Assembly: GCF_004210375.1 (NCBI RefSeq)
Contig: NC_134831.1
Location: 4,216,001 to 4,280,000, forward strand
Direction of reading: 5' to 3'
DNA: 64,000 bases
Origin: Tachypleus tridentatus
Lineage: Eukaryota; Arthropoda; Merostomata; Xiphosura; Limulidae
A program made the translations under genes and the position numbers. Under the pieces are notes generated by a model that did not search any database, was not told the DNA's origin, and worked only from the letters and a program-made list of their open reading frames with translations. Each line of letters begins with the position of its first letter. The first letter of the stretch is position 1. Positions 14,601 through 26,600 of the stretch are shown here, piece by piece.

Positions 14601-17600
14601 ATGGTATAGAAATAATCTTATCAAAATGTAACTAGTATTCTGAGTTTTAAGTTCTTAATTTCATAAGGTAATATTAAAAATAAATCCAGAACTTCCTCCC
14701 AATATGAGAATTATGACTTTCACTTTGTAGGCATTCATTCATTGTTTAATTTATTTACTACCCTTCTGGATAAATACAAACTATAATATGTTGCTCATCA
14801 CATTATTGTTACTTGGGCAAAGTATAATTTTTATAGTTTTCAATTTTACTTGTTTGGAGAGCCACAAAGTAAAAAAAAGAAAATCAGACTCCTCTTTCAC
14901 AAATTTCCAGTAGCTGTCTCTAACACTTAATGCTTTGTTATTTATAACCAATATAAAACTACAGTTTTAATGTATTAAATGCCATATTACATTGTTTTCA
15001 ATACAGGGAATTGTATTCTCAAGACAGCATGTGTGGGTATTAAAACTTTAAAATACAGAACAAGGTTTCAACCTTCATACACTGTCTTCAGGTTAACAAA
15101 GAGAGTTTGTAATTGACTGTTGCCAGGCACGTCTTTGGGATGAGTGTGAACAGGTACAGGATTGTAGGGGGTTTTGCAGTTAGATGTTAGGTTATTAATT
15201 TGTATTGGTATAAAGGGGTTCTTTTATATTGGTTTAATTTTGGTCTTAGTTGTTGTATAAGTAAGGCTTCTTTGATTTTGCATTTGTTTATATTTGTTTC
15301 CCCTCTTAGTATCTAGGTTTTTTCTAAGGTTATGTTGTGTTTTATTTGCAGTGTTCAAAAATGTGTGAAGGTATTTTTTGCATTTTTTTTTAATCTGGTT
15401 TCCATTTCCCTGCTTGTTTTTTCCTGGGACTCAGCACATGAAACAAAATAAACTCAACATATTAAGAAACAAAATAAACACAGCCACAAAACTATGCTCA
15501 CCCAATAAAACTAATGATGAAATCAACAAAATAAAACACTTCATTAACATCAACAAATTTTCTCAAACTGTTGAAAAAAATTATACGCACATACCTAGAT
15601 CAACAACAACCAAACAATGATAAATCCCAAAATACAACAAACTACAAAAAACGTATACTGCTGCATACCATATGTTCCAGATATCAGCAAAAATATAACC
15701 AATATTTGGAAAAAAACTTATAACAAAACACAACATTCCAGTAAACACCAAATTTATTCAAAAACTAGGTTCAAACCTAAAGTCCATACTATATAAAAAC
15801 TACACTGACAAAAAAAAACCCTAACATGTTTTATAAAATACAATGCAACAACTGCCACGATTTCTATATTGGAGAAACAAGCAGAAAAATGGAAATTAGA
15901 TTCAAAGAACTAAAAAAAGAAACACCTTTACACATTTTTGAACACTGGAAATCAAATAAACACAATATAACCATAGAAAACTCGTTAAGTTCGGAAACAA
16001 ATATAAAGAAATGCCAAATCAAAGCCCTTCTTATACAACTAAAATTAATATAAAGGAACACATTTATACTAATCAATAATTTAACATCTAACTGCATTGC
16101 CTCATACAATCCCATACCAGTTTGCTCTCATCCCTAAAATGTGCCAAGCAATGGTCAGTTGGAAGCTTTTTTAACCTGAAGATGACCTAAGAAAGTCAGA
16201 ACATTGTTCTGTACCTTATTTTAGTTGAAGCAATAGTATAGGTATAGATGGTAAAATATAGTAGAAGAAAACCTATTTTTGCATGCATGGTTGCAAGCAA
16301 TTTGAGAGAAAGTAATTGGATTGGACAACACAAGTCCAATGTTTGCCAAGTGATTTACAGCTTGTATGGTGAGTTTATTAACTAAGACATAGTTCAAAGG
16401 GCAGTCAAATTAACTAAAAACAAATGTATACTGTTAGTTTGGAGCTATTCAGGATAAATGGTTGTAGTTTGTTAGAGCTTGAAGTAATTTTAGAAATAAA
16501 AGAAGGATAATGTAGAATTATTTAATATTTATGTTTGTTAGAAGGTCTGACAAATTGACCAACCTTATATAAAGTTGAGAAAGTAAGAGACAAAAGTATT
16601 TGTGATTTATTTTATCAAGTTTAAGAGGTTATGCACAAGTTTGACAATTTTCATTAAATAAATGTCTATTTAATCTTAACATGAAAATCTCTTTGCATTT
16701 AAACCAGTAAAAACTTTGATTTCACATATTTGTAGTGGAAATTTTAGTAAAATTACTTCATTAAAATGTCTGACTACAAAAGACTTAATGTATACTGAAT
16801 GTTTTTCAATTGTGTGAAGATACACAAAACATGTTTAGAAGTTGCGTGGAAACCATAAAGGTCAAGTTGGGTTTCGAACTCGGCTGATTCGACAGAGCTT
16901 GTAGAGAATGTAAATAGTCTCATTATGTTTAATAAAACAAACTGCTAGTATAAACCAGTTAATGAGCTTTGTATGTTGACCAAAGCACTAAAGTTAGATA
17001 TTTGTTAAGTAGGTCATGTCCAGTTCACCACTGATAAGGTAGACTAGCTATCTCTAGGTGATGTTTGGGAAGTTGCTTTTGTGGTTCATGTATAAATCAC
17101 CTTTCATTATATACATTTATGAATATTTTTTGTCTGGAATAATTATTTTTAAGTATTTATTTAAAAAACAACAACAACAAAAAATGTCAAAAAATTAATA
17201 AACCCAGATGCAACTTCTGTAAAGATCAACAGCCTTTCACGAATGCATAATTACATGACCTAGGTGATGATTGTGTGGTTTGTAATAGGTTGTATTATTT
17301 TTAACATGGTTATAAATATTTAACTTAAAACTTAAACTGTGCAGTACGTGTGGTGTGAAGTATTAAAAGGCTGAACATATTTTTCGAAAGGTGAACTACA
17401 AGCAGTGGCCACTAGAAATAATGCTATGGATATGTTTATGGGACATCAGAAATTACGACATGGCGTTGTAGATGACATTAATCTGACTGATTACTCTCAC
17501 CAAGATCCATCCTTTGGACCAGGAGGGGGTTTGCAAGGTCCTGGGGGGTTCCAAGGACCTCAGGTGTTTAGTGGTGGTCCTAGTTTCAAGCATCAAATTA

Positions 17601-20600
17601 AGGTAACTAGTTTACTAGATAGGTAATTTTAACAATTAAGTAACATTTTTAATCTTGGGAATTAAAATGAACATTCTCCTACAGATAACATCTTTTTGGG
17701 AAATTAATGTATGTAATTCACATACAAAAAGATAATTTAATAAAAAGTTTTCGTATTGTATAAAACCATAAGAACTTACTCTTGTATCAAAATATAGACC
17801 ACTGTTTTGTTTATACACATGCATATGTATCCATGTTTTAAATTCAGATGAATAACATTGTGTGATACACATGTACATAAGCTAAATTTGTGTTGAATTT
17901 TAATAATTTATTATCAACCACCACATAGTTATAAATATAGTAGCTTAATGCATAGTGTTGATGTTTAATTACTTATATCATATTTTTAAGTTATATAGAT
18001 GGAATACATTCCTTGATATAATGTATAATAAATACAACAGTTTAACATTCAGACAATTTTTAAAACAGTGCAATATGCCCACCCACTAAACTTTAAGTGT
18101 TTGTGGTTAAAAAGTTAGACTATACCCAGTATATACAGGGTTTGAGCAGTTAATGGAAATCGCCTGTTTATTCCAAATGTTGATGTCTTAAGAGAACAAA
18201 AAGAAGTGCATAATAATAATAATATAACTAAATTATTCTTTGTCACTGAATTTGTGTGTATACAAATAACATTATTTTCCATAGGTTTTAAAAATATCAA
18301 ACAGAAAACATGTCAGATTTTCAAAAAGGCATGACAGTAGTTGAATTTCTAGCTGGATTATCATCAACAGACTTACAATAATGACAGTATCCAAAGTAAT
18401 AATATTAAAATTGATGTCAGAATCAATATTGAAAAATAAAACTACCTTGGACTAACACAATAGTAAGAAGAAACTAAGTTTGTAGATAAGCATTAATTCA
18501 AGGATTGTGGCAAAAGCAAGCATTTACAGTGTTATTAGCATGCACAGAAAATGTTCCTGACAAGGATTGGTTAACACTCCTTATTGGACTGCACAAGATG
18601 TCATTGTGTAGGTTTGCTATTCATAAACTTCTAGTAATACAAGGTTCCTAAAACACGTACAAATATACATCAAAAACAAGCATTGGACCCAAAATTAGTG
18701 GAAGTATGTAGTTTGTTGAGATGAAATTTCTTTTGTACTTTACCATCAATTGTAAGTTTTATGTAAGGTGGAAACCAAACAACTTGCAGTTCTTAATGTC
18801 TTGTGGCATCAGTTAAGTATGGTGAAGGGTCTCCAGTGGTATGGGGGTGTGCTTTTTGTTTGAATAATTTAGGCTGTATGAACTCCAAGAGGTAAAGGGA
18901 CAGTAGATGATTACTTGAAACTTGTTGCTAAACAGACCACCCTGTGATGAATGTCATTCTTAAACCGAGTTGGTCATACTTCCACAATTTTTGGATTGGT
19001 TCAAAGAACAAGATGGAAGAGTTTGTCCACTACAGTCACCATACTGTAATGTTATCCAGCCCATATTATCAGTTATTGAAACAAAGTTTTGAAGCAGGTT
19101 TCCATAATTAACACCAATTCAGTAATAATTGGAAAGTTTTGATCATGGTCAAAGTATTGGATTATGATATACAACACTGTTTCATTAAACTTGTCTCAAA
19201 AATGTATTATTTGTTGGAGAACAAACTTCATGCAAATAAACGTAGAAAAGAACTAAGTATCTATTACTTCATTCACCCCCTGTATATGGTAACCTGTATC
19301 AGTGCTTGATCACATAATGCATTATAATACATAATAAACATTGTACATTTTTAATACTAGGTTAGTTTGGTGCTAGTTTTCCTCTCTAGTATCTTGCAGA
19401 CACACTTGCACATAAATATTTGTGTTTGGGTGTTTTTGTTTTTGTCACAGGGCACAGCTTTAAACAGCAATGCTTCTAGTCTACTTAGTAATGCTGTCAT
19501 TGGTGGACAGCAATCTAGTCTTAACCTTGGAAACAGTATTACTGGCATGAATCAAACCCTGATGCAAAGACTTTTACAACAGCAACAAGCACCTTCCTTT
19601 GGTCCTGTGAGTAGAATAATTAAAGATGACGGTGTTTATAGTTTATTTGAAACTAAATTTATTTTGATATATCGAAGTTTTCATGTGTAGCATAATTTCA
19701 GGTGTACAAGTTCAACAATAGTATAAAATATCAAGATCCATCCTTCAGACTGAAGTTTGTGGTTTAATTTAACCAGTTTTATTTTAGTATTTAACTAGTA
19801 GGTATTTTATCACTGTGGTTTCAGTGTTTATTCATTACCTGACCCTTTCTGATATTAAAGACCACACCAGAGTAACTTTCCTGTCAAGTGGCATCAGCTC
19901 AATCACAACACTAAAGTCATTTTGCTGTAGGAAGTAACTGTATAGTCCTGAATATGGTTTTAAACCACAAAATGTACAACTTTTGCATCATATAGTTAAC
20001 TAGAATAATTGGAGCACATGTTCTTGCAAAGTGTGAAAAAGGAATGTTAACACTTCTTCTTTATCTTTTAAAATTATTAAACAAGTTAACTAATGATCAT
20101 ATTCAGTGATGTCTGTATTATTTTAGGCTGTGGTTTGTTACACACCTTTTTCATTGTTAAGATGGAAGTAGTACAGAATGTGGCTAGGGTTTGAGAATTT
20201 CCATTGGTAGATTTTATCATTGTTGATGCGGTATAGTTATGCTATGTCTTGCATCAAAAAACATTTCCCAAAAAGCAATTATAATGAATAAAAAAAGTCT
20301 TGCAATCTTTAGGTACATGGGAAAGAAAACACCTGCAGTATTGGTTAAGATTTACAATTTAAAATATTTTAATTAAAACTGGACTAGACATTACCTGATT
20401 GTTATCATGCTACACACTAAATTTTGTTGTATTCCCACTGTAGCAAAATAGTGCTTGTACTATGAGGCTGTAGGTGTATTAGAAGAATAAAGGTTATATC
20501 CCACTAGTTTACTAGAGTATTGCAGAAGTTGGTAGTAGATGTTGATAGTCTGTTTTCCATTAGTTATTTCAAATTATGTACAGCCAGTGCAGATAACCTT

Positions 20601-23600
20601 GTAATCTTTTTCATGAATATCTGAAACGAGCAACTTGTTAAAGCTGTTAATGTTTTTAACACAAAGTTAACACTAAAGATTATATAATGTAGGGAATATT
20701 TTAAGAATTTGAGCAAATGTGAAAATATTAGTGGCTTGTTAGTTCTTTTAAAAATATTATAAATATGCTTTTTACAAAAGAAACTAAAATGAACAAGAAA
20801 GAATAGTGCTAATTTTTTGTTTTGTTTTTAATAGAAAAAATAAATTCTCCAGTTCCCAAGTTTATATTTATCTGATAATTTACTTTGTTACAGTGCAACT
20901 TCATTTAATGCATAGTACTGGTTTTTCTTTGTCTGCTTGTTATCCTGTCTATTACTGTTTAAATATTTTATTGTTTTCATTTATAGTGTGAAACAGGAAA
21001 TTTTAAGGTCAAAAGTTATTTTCACTTATGAAAATTTTAGTTTTTTGTGGGATTAATTGTAGTTTGATCACATTATGTTTGAATGAAATTATTTCTGTAA
21101 ATTCTTACTTTATTAGAAATTCCCATAAACTATTTTAACTTTCATTTTTTTTTGTTAGGAAATTCTTAACATATTTTCAGTCTTGCTTCCTTATAAGTAT
21201 AATTCTTATTTGTGTATGGTATTTTCTGGCTTACTGCTGATTATAGGCAGTGTTACGGGAGATAAACTGGTACTGCATTTTCGATACAACTTGGCATAAG
21301 TAAACTTCTGTTTACTAAAAGAGTACTTGACATTTAACATGGTCACGGTTAAATCCTGTTTTCAGACAAATGTACCACACAATTCCCATGGTGGACAAGC
21401 AGGAAGAATAAACCAACAGAGTCAACCATCTGCTACACAGTTGAAACTACTTGTACAACAAATACAAATGGCAGTTCAAGCAGGACATTTAAACCCACAG
21501 GTATGTTTGAAATCATAAGTTTAAATTGTTTATTGTTGGTGTTGTTATTCCATTTTATCTATCAACAGTAAATTAAACTTCATAAGGCCTTTATTTCATG
21601 ACAGTGCAATAAACAGTATAGAAGCTTTTAATGGTAATTTTATTTTTTTAGTTTATTAGTTTACAAACCATGTTTTTTGTAAATTCTGCAGCGAGATAAA
21701 TATTCCTCAGAATTTTGCCTGAGATCATGAATACATGAAAGCAAAACATGATCTTGAAGGTTAGAATTTTGTATAATTATTACTTGAAACTGTTACTACT
21801 TGGTGAAACTTCATCCTTGAAGATTTGAAAAAAACAGACGGTTGTTGATGACGAGAAACAGACTTGAAATAAAAATGTATCTTGGAATGGCTGGTATGGA
21901 TATTAACACTTTTATTGATAAGGAAAGAACAAACTTCTGTTAGCATGAAGATGACCTAGGAAAGTTGAAATATTGTTCGCTTCTTACAATGAAAGTGTTA
22001 ATACTGATACCAATTATTCTGATATACATTTTTATTTCATATTTGGTTTCTTTCTTTTTGGAATGTTAAATAAGAGTGTGTTATGTCCAGTCTTAATACA
22101 TTTAATTTGTATGGTGTTATGTTTTTCAGATTTTAAACCAGCCACTGGCCCCTCAGACTCTTCAACTTCTGTACCAGTTGTTACAACAGATCAAAGTCCT
22201 TCATCAGATTCAACAGCAACAGCTGCACATGCCTCAACAGTTTTGTAAAGGAGGACCGTCTCCACAACAATTAAACGTACACATTACTCAAACTAAACAG
22301 CGAATTCACAACTTGCGTAACCAGATCGCTGCCCAACAGGCACATTTCATAAAGCAGCAGGTATAATTTTCCTTCCTTCCTGCAGTTAAAGGTTTATTGT
22401 TAACATTATTATTTTTGTACTTGTTTAGTTAGAAAAGTGTGAAATCTCTGAACAAAGTTTTTTTTTTTTTTTTTAAGGTGATTCTAGTAAAATTACCATT
22501 CTTATTTTTAGAAAAAATTATTCTTGAAAATGAATAATTAAGTAATTCTAAATTAAGTTGTTTTGTTTTCAAAAGAACTTTCAATTATTGAATTTATTTC
22601 TAAACTTTTTTATTTATAGCCATGTTTTTCCTTTATTGCATTGTTTCAGGAACTCGTATTAAATTTCTCATTTTTATTGAACAGTGGTAATAAATGAGTT
22701 TTTTTAAATTTATATATACATACTTATGTTTCCTAAGTAAATCCTTTTGATACTGCAGTCTAATACACACATGCTAATTCTGTTGCTGAGCTTATTAATT
22801 TTCATTATGATTCATGTGGGTATTGTATACAGATACACATAACATCAATTCTTAGTATTTTCAAATTTTCTGATATTTTAATTTGTCTTCCATGAAACCA
22901 CAAAATTCTTAAATTAATATTGGGATTAATACTGACTTGTGTACCATCTTTGCAATTGCTTTTAACCCTGTATTGTCTATGGAAGGGTTTTCTTTCCATT
23001 ATTGTAATTGGTATTAATATATGGGTGGAGATGATAAAGGGTTAAGTTAAAGGTTGTGAAAATAAACATTCAACCTTTTTGACTATGAATTTTATTTTTC
23101 ATGTCACAAGATACTTAGTTATTTTGTGATAAACATTTTACACATTGTTACTTGTTTAGCTGTTTCGAAGTGTTACATTTATGATACAGGAAAACAAAAG
23201 TAGCCAGAGTTTTCAGTGCTTAAACTTTGTCTTCTTTCTAAATTAAGAATGCCAATAATAATAGCTATTTTTCTGTTAGCATAACTTAAGAGTAATAAAT
23301 TGAATGAAGTAATTTTTCTGAAGTTGGGATCCTAAATATTGGTTTTAAAGGTTTACTCTGTGCAAGTATTATGATGCACATGCTACATAGGGAGATAAAG
23401 AAATTTATAAATAGAAGCTGATGGCATTTGTAGTGATGAATTAAACTCTTTTAAAGTTTGAATTTTTCTGAACAGAATTTGTCTTTGAAAAGTACACTTG
23501 AAGTTTAGATGAGTTATTTGTTATTAAAATGTGAAATCTGTAGTTTTATTGGTAAAAATTACGAAATCTATTAAGAAGTCTTACGAAGCAAAAATGTTAA

Positions 23601-26600
23601 TAAGCATGAGATTTTAGTTTTGAAATATAATTTCAAAATGTACTTGTCACAAAAAAAAGATTTTGATGTAAAATCTAAGATGTTAAAATATTTACATTTT
23701 GTTAAGTATATGGACATTTAATTTATATTGTGGAGAAATATGCAAATACAAGAGAGAACTGGCAGAAAGTAACTTAGTGCATGGTAAGATATAGACCTAG
23801 GTCTTTGTATCACTTGAGTTACTTATATAGAACTTTGTACAGTTTTTATACTCTCTGAACTTTAAATTGTCTTTTTTTTTTTATTAAAATGAAGAATTTT
23901 TAAGAATATTTGGTATACATGTTTGACCTTGAAGAAGAAAGGCACACCTTTTTTGAAAGTGCTTGGGTTATAGGGTTTTTATTTTATCTCTATCATATTT
24001 GAACCTACGTGTTTTTTTAACATCATGGTATATGTGCTGTAATTTTTTAATCTTGGTGAAATTTATCTGAATGTGTGTTATACGTTCTTTAAAGACTTCA
24101 CATTTTGTTCTTGTTTTTTTCAACTACAGTTCTTTTTAAAATTATATCAGACCTCAGATCTAGAAGTACTTAATGTTCACTCATTAGCCAGTAATCTATA
24201 AAGACAATTTAATGAATGCCTAGGTGTGTTTTGGTGTAAATTATTTAACTTGAGCAAGTTTCATTGGATTGTTTTCTTCCAATTTTTTCTTGGTATTTTT
24301 GTATTGGTAAACCCTTATTTGATTTCATTGCTACAGTGATAGGTTGTGTTAAGGTGTTAATTTATGAGTTTTAAAGTGTGCACTAAAGTTTTGGTGAAGG
24401 TTTCTATTGTGTAATTTCTGTAAAATTAAATAATGAAGAGACTTTTTTTAATTTTCTGAAAACATTTAAGCTGCAAAAACTTCTATATTAGAATTTTAGG
24501 ACTGATCTTTAACTGATGTCTTAGTTGTGCTGTACTCTTGTTTTTATTCTAATAAATATTTGATATGCTGAAAGTTTTAATAATAAATGATATTCAATAA
24601 GTGGAGAATAATTCAAGTAAATTTAATAATGTAATAATGTGAAAAAGTAAGAATTAACATAATGTGCAGTCACAAAACCTTGTGATAAATGTTCAATATT
24701 TTATACCAAATACATAGGTGTGTTTTGATAATGAAGTACAATTTCTGTTTTTCTCTCATAGCAAATAAATCAACAGCCATCTCAGGCAGCAAACATCCCA
24801 AGCCCTCAGTCATCTAATGAACTCTTCAAACCTAGTCTAGATTCTATCACCAGTCTAAGTTCTGACCTGCATGATCTTTCTATTCAGGAACCAACCACAC
24901 CTCACACTCAGTCTCGACTTTCCCAGTGGAAGTTGCCATCCGTGGACAAAGGGGAAAGATGCTCACCTGTTAGAAATGTTGGAAATAATTATAATGGTTC
25001 AGGAGAGTTCAGTCGTGCACCTGGAACAATGTCAAAGCCCATATTTTCAAACAGTTCACATTCCACATCTAACATACATTCTGTAGTAGGTCAAGGCAAC
25101 AGTACCTGGTCTAGTCTACCACGCGCACATAAAAGTACTGGCACTTGGCCTGAGCCCTCCTCAGCTGTTGACACTCCCTCTGATAAAAGGATCACATCTC
25201 CAAGTAGCAGTATGGGCACTAATAACTTAACCATTTCTTCTTCAACAACTCTTACAGAGCCTCCAGGTAACAACTCTTCAGAAGTTGACAAGAAGGAACT
25301 GGTAACTTCAGTCTCTTCAAATTCTACCAGTACCAACTCAGTCTTGCAACCCTCATATAATCTAGCTGATCTTGTTGCAGAATTTGAACCTGGAAAACCA
25401 TGGAAGGGCAATTCGCACATTAAGAATATTGAAGATGACCCACATATTACTCCAGGTAGTGTGGCTCGCTCACCTCTCTCTTTACACAACATAAAAGAAC
25501 CAGACTTTCTAGGTTGGTCATCTAAATCTAGACCTCCTGCCACCACTGGTGGGGATTCCCTCGCAGCATCACTTGCTTCACTGACTTGGGCTATCAATCC
25601 AGCCTTATCCAATGGGAGGTATGTATTTGTTTTCATCATGTTTTATATTTATAAACCAGTTTATCCAGATGAAATTATATTTGACTCGGTGATTTCATCT
25701 TGTTGACTATCTTCATCTAAATGTTTACTTTTTCCCGATGTTCACACTTCATGAATATTTCTGTTGGGATAATAATAATAAAAAAATTCATCATTACTGT
25801 GTTATATTTTTGTCCAGTGTCTTTTAAACTGGAATTGTTTTCTTGTCTTCATTGTTTTTTTATTTCTAGAACCTGGCTTATAAGTGTCTTTTAATATTTA
25901 ATGACGTTTAGTTAGGGTTTTTTAGTAGTAATATTACAATACTGTCATTTAACTCAAACAAGAAAGGAGAAAACGCTAGTACTGCAAAAACATGCTAATT
26001 TGTAAATAGATCCTATAATGTTTACAGCCTTTCCTCTGGTGATTAGAGTTTAAGATTACTATAGGAAGGGAGTCTTGGCCCATGATGTTGGGCACATTAA
26101 AAACATTTTTATTTACCATTTTTTGTCATATTTTTTTCCTGTTTGTTTTTGATATTACAATGTACAGTTTGTTTAGTTTTTCATATTTATCTTCAGTGGT
26201 TCCAACAAATATGGTGTTTCTAAGTCCAGTTGGAATCACTTTGGACCAGAAAATCTATTACCGTCAGGATGTGTGGGGAGCTTCAGGTTCAAAGACCACT
26301 AGACCCTCTCCTGGCTTGGCTGGACAAATGAAAGGAACTAACAATGCCTGGGACTCAAACCAAGGTATTCAAGAAAGTGATTGTATTGGTTAATTATTTT
26401 TAATACTTGTCGAAAGTTACTGGACTATGATCAATGGAGATGAGCTATTTTGAGTCTGAGCTTTAGATTAGATACAGAAAATTTAATATTTTACCATTGA
26501 TTAGAGAAAAGTTGGCTTTTACTATATTTTTGTTCTTACAGTTGACATAAAATTTGTACATTTCCACAACCAACAAGCTGTGATTAGGAGTAAGTGTAGA

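Larger units (their letters stand above)
12299..17390 (+). other. GW182 intron 7 (largest intron)
   Basis: 5.1 kb. Holds a CTA/CTG trinucleotide microsatellite (13,120-13,144), a CRE-repeat copy with a nested SINE tail (13,826-14,155), an inverted pair of Penelope-like remnants (15,030-16,225) and an intronic repeat copy (16,665-16,930). Nothing else recognised. Confidence 0.6.

Noticed and set aside
20575..20630. Possible SINE tail
   Set aside because: Only a short CAGCCAGTGCAGATAACC-like match without the conserved GTAGCTTTG core.
25091..25639. 182-codon minus-strand open frame
   Set aside because: It lies antisense to GW182 exon 12, and its openness follows from the Ser/Thr/Pro codons of the sense frame.
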